Below, in pieces: positions 36,007-48,640 of a stretch of 64,000 bases of DNA. Each line of letters starts with the position of its first letter. Position 1 is the stretch's first letter. The notes beneath the pieces were generated by a model. The model was not told the DNA's origin. It was given only the letters and a program-made list of their open reading frames with translations, and did no database searches. The translations under genes were made by a program, and so were the position numbers. This stretch comes from Hofstenia miamia (Eukaryota; Xenacoelomorpha; Acoela; Hofsteniidae), in contig CABFPE010000537.1 of NCBI GenBank assembly GCA_900660155.1, positions 24,108-88,107 of the forward strand, given 5' to 3'.

Positions 36007-37214
36007 ANTATCAGACTCTTCAACTGCCATAAACTTTGAATCATTTAAGTGTGGAATTTTGTGAATATCATCATCTCATCAGTTTCCTCTAATATTGCTT
36101 GAGTAACCAACACTTTTGATATCAAACTACACAAGATCTTTTACCACAACATGCTTAAGCAGTAAATTATACTATATTTTTCCTGACATATTCGAAAAAA
36201 ATCTGGTATATGAAAAACTGAGTAATATATAAGTTGAAAAATCCACTAAAGACCTATGTGGGGTATCACATACCCAATGATCTCTAGAAGACAATTGCTG
36301 TGTAATCATTTTGCAAAATAAAACTAATAAGTGAAAACATATTTAAGTGACTGCTTATAAAATAATAGTAAAAATCACAAAATGGCTTAGTATTGATGTG
36401 AATAGTCTTTGAGCAAATGCACATTCAATGTTGGATGTGGTATGACATACCCCAAAAATCAACAAACCATTAAATATAACAAGAAAATAATTAATAATTC
36501 ATTTCTCAAAATATTAATAAATATATGAAATAATTTCCCTAAATCGTTTAAAGAATTTATAAGGTAACTGAATCTAAAAACGAAGCTTACATACAAATGG
36601 CGAGGTTATAAATTTTATATTAATTATTAATTAAAGCTTTGTGCATAACTTTTTGGGCGGATTTTATGTATGGGGAAATTAAATAAATTAAAGCTATGAG
36701 TACAATACACTACTACCAATGCAATGAAAAATTCTGAAGGAAAAGACGTAATTTTGAAAGTTCTTTGTGTAATAGGGAACAGTCCCATAATCCATTATGT
36801 ATATAATAACTGGGCGACTGAAAAATTGAAATTATCTTTTTCTTAATAGCGCTAAAAAATTGACATAATTTTTTTATAGAAGTTGCCCTTATGCAAAACA
36901 TTGTTGTACACATACCAAATATAATTAATTATTGTGTAAATTTAAATGTAACATGATATATTTTCAGAAGTTATCCGTAGCATTTTAAAAATTTTTTCAA
37001 TTACATAGAAAATGATCTCGACCTCCACTGAGTTTGCTTAACAAGTCAACAGCTCCTAAATATTGCAGATGATATATCGCTTCTCTTGAAGATTCAAATT
37101 TCCTTAATCTAAGGACAACTCAGTCATGATCAAGAGTGGGTCAGAACCCCGCGAAAAATTTTGAAAATATTGAATAAATAGACCTAAAAATACCATTTAG
37201 GACCTTAGTTCTTA

Positions 37215-37324
37215 TATTTTTTTAAAATTTTGAATAAAATTTTTCTGCTTGAACCAATTAAAATCAATTCTGAAAACCTGACGGGGAGACATTCCAACAT
37301 GTCCTCCCCCTGCATACGCCACTG
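37215..37324. mobile_element. Right half of a hAT MITE (same family as 58930-59117)
   Basis: Ends in CCCCCTGCATACGCCACTG at 37324, with upstream AAACCTGA...GACATTCCA matching the 58.9-kb copy (AAACCTGAAGGCGGACATTCCACC). The left terminal repeat is absent. Confidence 0.6.
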
Positions 37325-37477
37325 AATATACCCGTGTACCACAGGTATCAGTTGAAAGGCCATGTGTGCGAAATTAATTTGAGCATCTCAGATAGTGTAA
37401 TTTTAACTTTCATCACATTTAAGCAGACTCTCAATACAGCTATGGCAATGTACGTGCTCAACTAGTTGATTAACCAA

Positions 37478-37554
37478 CAATATGCATATATACATGCATA
37501 TATATATATATATATATATTCATGTATATATGTGTAAATATATATATATATATG
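37478..37554. repeat. Imperfect (TA)n microsatellite
   Basis: Two TA tracts broken by CATG and TGTGTAA. Confidence 0.9.
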
Positions 37555-38599
37555 CAGAATATTTGAATTTAAAGATGCTCAATCATTTTGAGAGATTTTG
37601 TAAGCTTTTTCTAAATTACTTGCACGGCACTATGCTTCAAATATGTCACGTATTAAATGTATATGATTAAATATGTAAAAATTATTAAATGTATCTAAAG
37701 TTGCATTTCTTCTGAACATTCGCGAGAATATATAATGCTATTAGCTGTTTGTGATTCCTGCCAACTATACTGCTAAGAATAGTTAATGACCAAAAATAAC
37801 AGCTAGCATACTCTTTTATATGCATTTGCTAAATATTTATACAAATTGACAATAATAAAATTTGTCCTTGATGTAAGGAACAATTAAAATTTTTAACTAA
37901 TTTGTGATTGAAATTTCCGCTTTAAATACAAATATAAAAATTTAAAACAGTATGTTGTGCGAAGGTACTTCTTCCAATAGTGCAATGGTTCAATTGAACG
38001 CATTTCTAGGCATTTCTAGGTAATGCCAAATTGATTTACGTTTTCATATAACTGTTGTGTAAATTCCCAATATGATTTCAACAAATGAATTAGGAGTGTT
38101 TGGGTGCAGCAATACAGAATATATTAGATAGAGGTTTTTGAAATGATGTCTGGCATATTTGTACAAAGCTTTACCAGACAATCAAAGTACAGAAAATTAG
38201 GTCATAGTAATGGCAGATGACACTAATTAACACCGCCAATGTCATTGTGTTCAATCAGCTCTTACTACTCATAGGGCAATATATATATATTCTAGCATCA
38301 TCATAGTTGGCCCTGAGAGTGGGCAAAAACATAGTGATAGCGTAGTATATATTCTCGTTCAGGTAAAACATCCTACAGAACTGCTTTGGCATAAACAATA
38401 GAGAGTAGCAAACAAGTATAACAAACTAGAATAACGACTGTGAATATGAACTCCAGTTGCATATAAGAATACGTGGCGATTAGTGCCAAAGCAAGACGAC
38501 AAAGCTGCCACCTAGAATGCACGAAAGTCTGGATCAACTAAAACCCAAAACTGAACTTGCTTAAGCAGCTTGCATAGACAGTTGAGGACGTCCTACATC

Positions 38600-38912
38600 T
38601 GAATACGCACTACGCTTACTCCCCCTCAGCTTCGTAGAAGGTTTAGCTGCTCATGGCCATCTGAATATTGAGCATATATGAGAGCAACAATAAACTGGGT
38701 ATTAAACCAAAACAATTTATTAAACGTTTGAGTGCACAACCTCCCTATTTATATATCTGCCAAAAATTTAAACACTAAACAACGTGATTGGGTAGCTGAG
38801 TATACGCAGGAACGTGTCAGGAATTAGCATGAATGATATAGAGATGACGCCTAGCGGTGGCGAGAAGATGTGCGTGGGAATTCTGTAGTGTAACAAAGGT
38901 CCCAATTGTACA
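38600..38912 (-). repeat. 3' LTR of LTR fossil E
   Basis: On the minus strand a purine tract (AGGGGAGGGG) ending at 38913 is followed by TGTACAATTGGG, the classic polypurine tract then TG start of a 3' LTR. About 150 bp further on lie a TATA-like ATATATAAATAGGGAGG and an AATAAA-like site near 38718, consistent with promoter and polyadenylation functions of the LTR. The far end of the LTR is not defined, so 38600 is approximate. Confidence 0.6.
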
Positions 38913-41445
38913 CCCCTCCCCTAAGATACCCTACATAGGTGTGGGTGTTTACTTTGAAGGCTGGCTGATGAGGTTGTTGGTATTGTCCAGCAACTTTAAG
39001 ATGTGGGTGTCTTCCCAGGTTGTCTCTGATATGTCCACTGTTTGACTGAGGTAAGCGATTGCTTCGATTTTGGTGGTGATTCATTTGTGATATTTTATAT
39101 ATTTTAGGCTTGTTGTTGGTGCCGGGATGATGATAGATTGGCGGAGGTAGGTTATTTATTCTCCATTGGAATATGTCATAGAAGTTTCAATAGAGCTTTT
39201 GGCCTTTTAGCACAATCATGAGAGTCATTCTTGCATCCATGTCGGATGTGTGGGCCGACGTGGTATCCAGCCTGCCGTCTGGAAAAAGAACTGGAACATT
39301 GATGACAGAGATTGTTGGTAGTTTGTATTTTTGTACAAGAGTTTATGTTTTGATGTATCAGTTCTTCAGACATTTGATCGGGATCATTTATGTCAGCACG
39401 TATCATTTATATGATTTCAACTCTTCTGGATACATCATAATATTTGAGGTTTTCCTTAATGAGGTTTGCCCATATAATGTCTTGACTTCCTGCAAACAAG
39501 GTGAGGTTTTTGTTTCTTTTTATCTAGTTTTTCTTTTAGGTTGGCAATTTGTTGGCGGATGGGAAGACCTTTCTTGTAGATGTCTTCCAGGGGATGTTTG
39601 ATATCAAACAAGAGCCGGTATTCTCTGTCATTGTCCCGTAGTTTGCAAGCAGCGTCCTTAAAGAGTTTCGTTTTCTTGAAGTTCATTATGTCTTGACTGG
39701 AGTTGAAGTAAAGTTTATGTGAAGGTATGTTGTGTTTGATAGGTTTTGTATTTTTGTCCTTTGTGTAGGGAGTAATGACTGGAACTCCAATGATTTTAGG
39801 GGGTGTGCAGAAGTCATTTGAAGTAGCATTTGCTTTTCCAATTGTATCCAGTTTTCAGTTGTTTCTGTGATTTGTGCAGTGCTGAAGGTAACTGGATAAT
39901 TCAAAGTTTTGTGGTCTATTTCGCCCAGAATTTGTAGTGGAGATGTTGTTACTAGGGATTGCTTGACTTTCCGTAGAATGAGGAACCATGCTGATGCGCA
40001 TTTGACGTCGAAGGCAGCCTGTTGGTTGGGCGACATTAGTATTTCAAGGTCGGTTGTTGTGTATGATTCAGCAATCATATTCATTTTGATCAGTTCGACA
40101 GCTGACACTTTCATGGCTGAGTAGTGGATTGGAGTGATTTGAATTTGGTTTTTGTTGTTTAAAACTGCTCTGTCCATGAGAAGGTTTTGGTCTTTGGCAC
40201 GGACCCATGTTGGAGTGTGAATTTTCTCAGTTTGTGAGATTTTCTCGTATGTTATGTTTTCGAGTAATTGTTGAATCTGAGGAGATAGTTGTATTGTTGA
40301 CTCTGCAAGTAGTTGTTCTTCTTTATGGTTCCTTTAATGTTTACATAATCTCCTGAGGCACTTATTAGTCTTGTGTCATTGGTTGTTATGTTTTCTCGGT
40401 TCCATCTGATAGTTTGAGCACATGTGTCGGCCATGATTGTTATAGAGGTGCTGGTGTTGACGGTTGCCTTTATGTTGTAGTTGTTTATGTTTATCAGTAT
40501 CAAGTTTCTTTCAAGTAGGTCTGTTACAATCAATAGCTCTTTCGCTTGGTCTTGGGCTGGCGCCCTTATTTGTTTAAATCTTCATCATTAGAATCTGATT
40601 GTTTATGGTGTTCTAGGTCTTAGGCAGTATAGTAGCCGTCTTCATTAATCAGGTAGATAATCTTTTTGCAATCAGGTTTTAAGTGGCCTTTTTCACCACA
40701 CTTTTTGCATTTGACGAAAGGAAAGTTTTCTGGTTTTTCTGCTATAGCTTTTGGTAGGTCGTAATTTTTGGCAAATATGCGATGAGGTTGTTGGTTGTGG
40801 TCCTCATTGTCAGTTTACTCTTTCATTGTTTTCGAAAGTTAGTTGGATATTTACGGCTTTCTTTATGAGAGTGTTGATGTCATTGTCTATATCGCATTTG
40901 TTTTCCAATCTAGTTTTCATTGATTGTGGTAGCCCTGCATGGATGTATGAGCACAGATCTTGGGGGTAATAACTGTGTTCTTCTTGTGATAAGCAGAGTA
41001 GTCAATCAATTTTATAGATGTAACTCACAACGTTTTCATTTTTCTCTAGGCAGCATGTGTACAGTTGCATTTGATATTGTTTTCTGGTACACTCATTGTC
41101 AAATTGGTCATTCATTGCTGCAACAGGCTTATCATAATCTGTTTTTGTATTGGCGTCCAAGTTGAGATAAACTTGTAAGGCTCTGTCTTTTAAGAAGAGA
41201 GGCATTTGGGTGGCTCCATTTTGTTTCGTGCCATTTTGTTGTATTAGGTAAATTTTGAAAAGAATAATCCATTCACAAGAAGTTTCGCCCTTTATGTCGA
41301 ATTTTCGTGTGAATGGTTGTTGCATTTTGTGGAGTTTTAGATCTGCTTTTAAGAGCATATCTGGTAGCAACGATACACGTTTCTTTGACCTTGTGCTCAG
41401 GGTTGCTTCAACATATGTTTGTGTTGTAGGCGCGGGCAGCGGCAT
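38850..41445 (-). mobile_element. LTR retrotransposon fossil E (gag, zinc knuckle, protease, 3' LTR)
   Basis: On the minus strand the gag frame (41445-41002) opens with a Pro-rich N-terminus and has a retrotransposon-gag-like helical core. A CCHC zinc knuckle (CKKCGEKGHLKPDC) is at about 40715-40670. A retropepsin-like frame is at 40533-40252. A further 164-codon frame (40177-39686) and smaller frames down to 38851 are not assigned; no RT, RNase H or integrase boxes were recognised before the 3' LTR. A 5' LTR was not found, as LINE sequence begins within 200 bp beyond gag. The element is broken and internally reduced. Ty3/gypsy type is the likeliest class. Confidence 0.75.
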
Positions 41446-41639
41446 GGCCCTCTGGGTGTAGGTGGGCTTGGCAATGGCGGCAGCGGCTGCAGTACTTCAC
41501 AGTTACTTCACAAAGCATCAGTGTTGTCAACAGACATAGGGCTGATGATTGAAAAGTAAAAGGCTCAAATGCTGAACAAGAATTGCAAGGGATCCAAATT
41601 CTGGGTGAATTAACTTTAAAGTTTTTATCAATCCAATCA

Positions 41640-42003
41640 TAAGAGACAGACTTTATTTTCAGCTAAAGACCCTCATCAACATTTTGTAAAAATGAATACA
41701 GATGAGAATTATGTGAAAGCCGAACTCAAGCCCCCTCCTCATGATTTTCATCCTTTTAGTGCTCTGGAGATATATAAAGACTTGAGTACACTAAAAAAGT
41801 CATCTACCAGTCATGATGGTCTCTCATACTGGCTGCTCAAAAAAATTGCTCCAGAGCTTATTCTATCATTACTGATATTCTGAATGTGTCCCTGAAGAAA
41901 GGAGAGGTGCCTTTGTTTCTCAATTGTTCTGATGTTAAAACACTGTGAAAAGTTCAAGATCTGAAGGAAGTTTTTGATTTTTGCCCAATATCCATTACTG
42001 GAA
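41640..42003 (+). mobile_element. LINE (CR1-like) reverse transcriptase start
   Basis: The frame 41692-41880 reads DLSTLKKSSTSHDGLSYWLL then KKIAPELI, the LKxSxxxxxDGLxxxLLKxIAPxL block of CR1/Jockey-type RTs. In the other frames it continues with NVSLKKGEVPLFLN and DFCPISIT up to 42000, i.e. the NxSLxxGxxPxxxK and FRPISI blocks in order. Stop codons and frame changes show it is dead. Homology ends abruptly at about 42004, where LTR integrase sequence starts. Confidence 0.75.
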
Positions 42004-42004
42004 A

Positions 42005-42660
42005 GAGGAGCTAGGACATTCAAAAAGATTTTTAAGAAAAATCGTGTCTACAGAATGGCATTGATGGATTACAACAACACGCCTTTATCTTTCTGTGCAT
42101 ATTTGCTATTCAAATGTACAAGGAGTGCACTCATATCAAAAGTAGTTTCACAAAACAAATTTAAAAGAAATGAAAGAAAATATAGATTATCACAAGAAAA
42201 GTCTTACAATTGACAAACACGTAAATTATAAGAACTAGATCCAGAAGCAAGGGTTCATGTTGTATCATTAGGCAATGCAATTGGAACAGTAATTGGGAAG
42301 GCTAAAGCTCCCAGATACAGATAAATAATAGCATTATTCAAAGGAATAGACGCCATTTGATTCATTTGGGAAGCAATCCTGAAATTTCAAAGAATGCCAC
42401 CTATCTTAGTGACTTTGATGATATACCTGTACAAACTGGAGACCTTCCTAGAGTAGAATGATGAGATAAGTGTAAAGAAAAGAAAATTGAAGATGAAGCT
42501 CAAGAATATGCCAGTGCAAGCAGTGAATACAGAAGAGAACGACCCCAACATATAAGAAAACCACCCGAGTTTTTTTGATGCCCTATTGATTTTCGTCAAA
42601 GATTCACTTGACTCAAAATTTGAAGGGAAGGATGTTGTATTGGGAGTAATAATCACTACA
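42005..42660 (+). mobile_element. LTR retrotransposon fossil F (integrase C-terminal piece)
   Basis: The plus-strand frame beginning near 42045 carries a DYNNTPLSFCAY stretch like the YxNTPhxxxG region after the integrase core. Near 42240-42380, sequence typical of the integrase C-terminal domain (a DPxxRV-like and an RNRRHLI-like motif) follows. No LTR is seen. Short and broken. Confidence 0.55.
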
Positions 42661-42767
42661 CATTGTATTTACCCTGCAATCTGCAACAAACATTTGGTGA
42701 GGGAGTTCATGAGATCAGTGCTTGTCACACATACCTGTTGTTGATTGTATATTATAGATATATATAG

Positions 42768-42771
<4 letters not shown>

Positions 42772-42818
<47 letters not shown>
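42772..42818. repeat. (TA)n microsatellite
   Basis: About 23 uninterrupted TA units. Confidence 0.95.
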
Positions 42819-42819
<1 letters not shown>

Positions 42820-43744
42820 CTTAACTGACTTTCAAAATGAAATAATAGTTATATTTCAATATAAATAGTGTTCTTAGAATCAGTGAAGAAGTCAGGATTT
42901 TGAATCAAATGGTATTAGAAATATATTAAGGGTACTAGCTTTTGATAAAAGCTGAAATATTTCAAGTTAAAAATTGTCGTCCAAATTAACTAAGTTGATT
43001 CTGAGAAGCAAATGCCTAAAAGTGCTTGTACATGCTTCGAAAATTAGAAATGGAGCTGTACATCATTAGAGAGATGATCGCCATCTGCAAATTACAATTA
43101 TAATTTTTGATTAAATAATGTAATTTTATATAAAGTAATTTACCCAGTCCCAGGCAAAAAGACCTAACCAGGCACAGCCATCCTATAAATTAATAAACAA
43201 ATTTAATAGTATTAATGTATATTAACAATTAATACCTCATTTAAATAGCACTAAGTTCCCCACATTGCTCATTATCTGTCCGGGTATATGAGAAGAAAGC
43301 AACTACTTGAAGCATTACACAGAAGGTGGATTTAATGTTGTCCTTTATTTCATGTATTCGAAAATAGAAGACAAATACATGTACATATCCATGTTATAAA
43401 AAGCATATAGTTGTGAAAACGTTTGCCTTCTGAAAAACAGAAATATTGTTTATACAATAAGATCATTTCAAATATTTCCGCAGCATTTATGCACAACAAA
43501 ACTTTGATATGTGACACTATACAGCAAGTAATGAATAGCAGTAACTTTACAGTTCTTATTAAAATATTTGTGAACTTAAACATTTATCTTACAATTGTAT
43601 GCTTTTTGAAAGATTGATTGTGAGACATTTTCTTGGCACTTCAGTTGAAAGAAAATTAAATTGCAATCAATTTGTTTTTTGAAAGAACAGCTCTACTGAA
43701 ACTGTCTTGTTTAGAATGCAGTATGAAATTATGAGAAATTTAAA

Positions 43745-44815
43745 CAAAACTGACTGTCAGTGCATGTGAACCTTCCAAGTTGACTTTTGCAAAGCTTTTG
43801 ACTTAGTCAATCACTGCCTCCTTTTTGACAAGATTCATAGTCTTGATCTCCCTCATTTTGTCAATAACTAACTCATTGACTTTGTTAATAAAAGACAACT
43901 CTGTGTTATTTATTACCAGCAAAAATTGCACACCTTATACAGAAGCTAATTGTGTCATACCTCAAGGGACAGTGTTAGGCCCCATCACAGTCTCCCTTTT
44001 TGTTGATGACTTACAGACCATTTATACTTGCAACAGTATTCGTAAATATACAGATGATGCAGCATTAACTGTGCCTGTCTTCAAAAACAAAAATTACCTT
44101 TCTCAAATGGAAATTTCCAATATTCAGAAATGGTTACAGATAACAAGATCCTTCTCAATATCTTGCACTTTCTCTTCTACTAAAAACCCTCCTGTTCCAA
44201 TCTCCAGCATTAAGCAAGTTTGTATCTTGACTATACTTGGTGTTACTTTCCAAAACAAGCTTCATCCTCAAAATCATATTCTCACGGTGATTAGCATTTG
44301 TTCAAAGCGCCGATACCTGAGTAACCAACTCAGGCACTCAGATCTCAGTGCCAATGGTCCTAAATTATTATTAGCTATGCATGTTACAATCTATTTTTCT
44401 ATTAACACTCATTTCATCATAAATAAATGCAAGCTTAACCTAAACCTGAAAACTGACAGGGCTTTAACCTGTAAATGACATAGGTTAAATTGATAAGTAT
44501 AATAGTTTTTAGAATTAAATTGCTTTTTGATTCATTGATAATCAGTAAAGTCAGATACTGCATACTGTGTATGGGAATTTCAACAAAGAATAATGCAAAG
44601 GCGTTTCAAACAAGCTGAAAGAATAGAGATTGGAAAAATTAGTTGCCTGGATGAGACAAAAAAACTCTAATATTGATCATCTTTTAGACTTGTTGCCACC
44701 CCAAAGAGAGCTGAACAGCTGACGTGCAAGGACCAAAAAATCTGTCTATTATCTACCTAAGATAAGGGCAGAATCATTTAAAAGAGCATTACTGAATCGA
44801 CTTCTTTTTAACACA
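43745..44815 (+). mobile_element. LINE (CR1/L2-type) remnant: RT core to C-terminus
   Basis: Near 43778 the translation is VDFCKAFDLVNHCLLFDKI, followed by the sFL-x-NR-like LIDFVNKRQLCV. The 217-codon frame 43825-44478 holds the next blocks: NCVIPQGTVLGPITVSLFVDD (the QGSxLGPxLFxxYxND region), YTDDAAL (catalytic YADD-type box with Thr), a FSxxKT-like stretch and LGVTFQNKLHPQNHI (YLGVxxDxxLxWxxHI). Downstream, 44620-44810 gives RARTKKSVYYLPKIRAESFK, the usual C-terminal R...F.xPxxRxxxxxxSF motif. Stop codons and frame changes show it is dead, although the order of domains is complete from the palm to the end of ORF2. Confidence 0.8.
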
Positions 44816-45109
44816 TTAAGCTTTTTAGTTACCATTTATCTAAATGATGTGAAATCACAAACATTGTTTATGTGGTGACAGGGCAGAATTTTGTCACGCT
44901 CATGAAAATGCACTATTAGTTAAATAAATGATTTTAAATTACAAATCAGTAACTGGTAGGTAATTAGCCTTTTCTTAACAGCAAGCAGTAACCTTTCATA
45001 TGATCCTGCGCTTTGCTAAGAGACTGTAGAAAAATCGTAAATTTTCTACTTTTGTAACACAATAAATACACTGAACATTTATTTATACCAAGTATTACAT
45101 ACTGTGACA

Positions 45110-46000
45110 TAATCTCATGTGTGGTCAAGTTAAGAAAAGAATTGGAAAGAACTAAGACTCAAGTAATATAAGAATTAATTGTACACACATGATTACTATT
45201 AATTAGATTATTTGTAAAATTTTAATAAGCAGTATTTTGATATTAATTCACATGGCAGTACTTTTGACAAATATAAGAAGACCAAAACACAAACACTAAT
45301 TAATGGTGATGTGCATAAATGGCAGACAAAGAAAAAAAGGGAAATCAGTAAATTATCAACAACATTGATCAAACAGGTACTTGCCAAGTGTTTGATTGTT
45401 TGCTATTACTAGGTATAAAAATATTGCAATTTATATAATTAGTGATGTACAAAATTCATTGGATTTACTTCTTTATTTTGTCAGGTTTATTTATTATTTA
45501 AATCAAAACCTAAACTGTCAAGCACTAGATGAATCCTGATGGTGGTCCCCAACTGCATTTAAAGGAAGTCTGGAATGGCCTGCACACAATAGCCTTTCGA
45601 AAGTGTGGTGAGGCTGGTAGTAGTTGTTTACTCGATGTGCTTATAGGTTAGGTGTAAGGATAGGGATTTTTAGTTGTTATAGGTTTCCTATCATTCATTG
45701 TTCACAAGTTATTATTATAATTATTAGATCAACCCTCGTTAGAAAACTAGTGTTTTATCTAGATCAGTTTTCTTGGTTAATCAATCAATTGCCTGTTAGT
45801 AAATTAGACAACTCTCAACTGACTTATGAATTCATTTTATTTCTGACTGCATTGATTGTTCACATGTATCAAGGGCTAACATGTATATTTATATCTTTAG
45901 GGTTGTTATATGTAGGGAACTATAACAAGCTAAAGCACCACAGTTGTGTTATTTTCCTATATTTCAACCACAACAATAACAAGGACAATCAATGCCCTAA
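45110..46000 (+). repeat. Dispersed repeat, diverged third copy of the 61.3-63.4 kb unit
   Basis: Aligned by eye with 61370-62000 and 62635-63450 in the same orientation: CATGTGTGGTCAAGTT at the start, ACATGATTA, ACAGGTAC...CAA, ATTCATTGGATTTACTT, TGTCAGGTT, GATGTGCTTATAGGTTAGGT, and on to AACATGTAT and TATATGTAGGGAA. Identity looks like roughly 70-80% with indels. The 154-codon frame 45624-46088 within it is probably incidental. The ends found for the 60.9-63.7 kb element are not present here, so this copy is partial. Confidence 0.7.
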
Positions 46001-46099
46001 ATTATTAAGTTATCACATGTACATGTTTTCTGAGACAATGTTCCACATACTGAGTCAACCATTGGTAATTCCTTTGATGTCCGAGTAAAGCTGGATTTG

Positions 46100-47600
46100 T
46101 TCACAAAGACAATGTCTCCTCTTGTGCAGTGCTTTGAGTTGGGTTTCGACCCTGTATACCATCTCTCGCTCTCATTCTAAAATAGCTGTTGTTAGTTAGA
46201 TCATTAAGTGTAGCTAATGATACATTTATTCAGTTAATACAGTTAACAATGATATAGAAAGAGAGAGTTTTTGGAGTCTGTCATACATTAAATAGCGTAA
46301 CAAAACAGAAATCTGGTTAAGCAATCCTAAACTAAGTTGAAATTGGCGTTGGCAAGATTCTACAATACTTAAAACAAAACCTTAACAAATCTCGAAGTAG
46401 AATAATTGATGATTAAATACAACTAACTCTAAGTTTAGAATAACAAGCCTATAGCTAAATGTCTGCTAATTGTAAGAAGAATCCATAGTTATCTGGACAA
46501 ATTTATTGTGAAGAAGTTGATTTTTATTGTGATGAACACTTCCTGGACTGCTCACTCACCTGTAGTGACCACCTTCATGGATTATGGTTTTGAAAAGATT
46601 GAGATGAAACTACATTCAACAATTAATGGAATTATTGTGATGTTGTACTATTGTAAACTTCGTGTAACAATCATCAAACCTAAATGAGATTCAAGAAGAG
46701 GAATGAGTAATTACACAGAGTTGAGTTACTCTAGTAACAGGATTGTATGAAGCAAATTTCAAGATGAATCCATTGCATAGCTAGGGAAACTGCTTTGACA
46801 TGGAGATGGACATCAGGGGTCCTGACATATTAACCAGTTAATCAATTAATTGATTAATTGTTAATTGGTTAATTGATCACAGACGTAATTAAAGCAAGAT
46901 AATTTATTGTAAACAACAAGTTAATCTCCAATTAATTGCTAATTGCCTGCAAAATCTATATCATCTTGTTCGTGAATATGATGGTTTACTTTGCAAATAC
47001 ACGTCATCATTGCTGCATATCAAGTGAGCATTATATACTGTAGATTGAATTAAACTTTCAGACTGCTCACTTTGTATGCATTTTAGGCCACGTGCACACT
47101 AGTGATTTCTTAGTTTACGTAAACAACCAACTATTTAGTTTGCCAAATCAAAGAGAGGGTTTGTTCTTGTCAGCTGGCACTAGTGATTAAATTTATCACG
47201 TCCATAAAGAATTTTGAACACGCTCTATTTTTGTGCTGATTAAACTATTGGCCAAAAAATCAAATTCTGTTAAATTGAACACATGCTGTTTCTAAATAAT
47301 CATTAGTACGTGCGGGGCCTTGTATTCAACAACCTCTCTATATTTTATCATTATTAGACAGCCTTAAATCAAATTATGATGGGGTTTTATTTTAGTTACT
47401 GACATGCCAACGCCAAAAGTGTAACCTTGTGTTACTTTGTTTGGATGGAGATGATACACTGCCACCACGTCGACTTTGAAATGCCAAAGGCAAAGTAGAA
47501 GATATTTGTGGGAAGAAAATTACCAGGCACAAGAGGGGCGGGCTGAACTAATACATTTAATCATGTAAAGTCGCATCATCCTGAGTGGAATACAAACACC
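46100..47600. other. Non-coding
   Basis: No gene recognised. A self-complementary AATTAATTGATTAATT-type tract lies at 46815-46860. At 47090-47220 the ACTAGTGATT motif occurs twice with a CCACGTGCAC start, which might be the left end of the hAT element that follows, but no matching right end was found. Confidence 0.3.
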
Positions 47601-47639
47601 TCCCAGCCTAAGCTCGTCTTTGCAAGCTCTCCTGTCCAA

Positions 47640-48640
47640 AATATTTACTTATTGATTGATTGAGTTACTGATGGTTTTAAGCCTTTTAGTTTTGTTGAAG
47701 GAGAAGCTATGAGAAACTATGTCAAACACAAACCAATTTGTGTGAATTCTCTGCAGAAACAAATGGATGGAATTGAAAAACAGATTGAGCAGAAAATTAC
47801 CACCATGTGATTGGGTAAAAAATGCTATTCTCATGGATGATTGGAGCAAGGAAAGCACCCATTACACTGCAATTTTTGCATCTTCTTACGCAGATACAAA
47901 TTCACAAGGATTTTCAACATGTCTGTTGGCTTTCTCCCCACTATGCGACGAAACTTCATTGGATGCAAATGAACATATTGTTTTTGTCAATAAATATGTG
48001 GTTGATCAAAGACTTGCATAATTTAAGTATGAATGACATGGTCGCAATTATTGGAGACAACTGTGCAGTAAACAAATCGATTGGCAGGAAATTGGATATT
48101 CCACTGATAGGATGCATTCCCATCGCTTAAATTTGGTGGTAAATCTCCTTCTTGAGTCGCACAAAGTGGTTTTGACCATTTAATAGGGAGGTTCAAAAAC
48201 TTGAAATTTATACCGAAATCAAAATATTGGATTCTGTAACAAAAGTACTCCAAGAGGATCTTAATCTTTCAGAGGTTTGTGCTATTATTGACGAAATCAT
48301 CACCAAATATCGTGAAACAAAGCCCTACCTGGTTGCTGATGCAAATATTATTGCCAACCCCATATTGGAGAAAGCTATTGTAAAACTTCAGAATGGGCAA
48401 GAAAATGAACTTAACGAAATTGAGAAAAAAGAAGCTGAAGTTTTCTCTATTGGTGCGCAAACCCAACAAACTGCCACCCAAAACAGATTTTCCCAGAAAT
48501 ATTATCAAGAAGAAAAGGACATCAGTGACAGCTACAGTTTATAACTCCTGCAAGTCTATTTTGCCCACTTCTGATCTATTGGAAATGTTCTTCAGCTCGG
48601 CTGGTCCCAACAACCTTCTCTTAAAGTGTCCGTAAGTCAT
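47640..48640 (+). mobile_element. hAT transposase remnant
   Basis: The frame 47822-48130 has WMIGARKAP and then GDNCAVNKSIGRKLDIPLIG, i.e. the hAT catalytic-region block D-N-x-x-x-N...P-L-x-G-C-x-x-H with its Cys. The frame 48393-48635 ends in YNSCKSILPTSDLLEMFFSS followed by AG, the hAT C-terminal ILPTSxxxExxFSxA motif. Frame 48227-48544 lies between them. The three frames overlap, so the single transposase has been broken by several frame changes. Terminal repeats and an 8-bp target duplication were not identified. Confidence 0.75.

Larger units (their letters stand above)
34006..36890 (+). repeat. 882-bp duplicated flanks around an N-bounded 1.1-kb insert
   Basis: The sequence at 34006-34887 recurs at 36008-36890 essentially unchanged. 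Between them, 34889-36006 is bounded by single Ns at 34888 and 36007. The repeated sequence itself is non-coding: the frames at 34710-34934 and 36713-36913 are the same random frame with different tails. The pattern fits a contig misplaced into a falsely opened join. Confidence 0.85.
36891..38590. other. Non-coding, with a partial hAT MITE and TA-repeats
   Basis: No gene recognised. It contains the right half of a hAT MITE (37215-37324) and a broken TA-repeat (37478-37554). Confidence 0.4.

Noticed and set aside
39686-40177. 164-codon frame as a host gene
   Set aside because: It lies in register between the protease frame and the 3' LTR of an LTR fossil on the same strand, so it belongs to the element even though its function is not assigned.
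45624-46088. 154-codon plus-strand frame as a membrane-protein gene
   Set aside because: It lies inside a dispersed repeat whose other copies do not keep the frame, and its hydrophobicity follows from AT-rich composition.
46809-46862. AT-rich near-palindrome (AATTAATTGATTAATT type)
   Set aside because: Simple-sequence character and no second end or target duplication; nothing to distinguish it from background.
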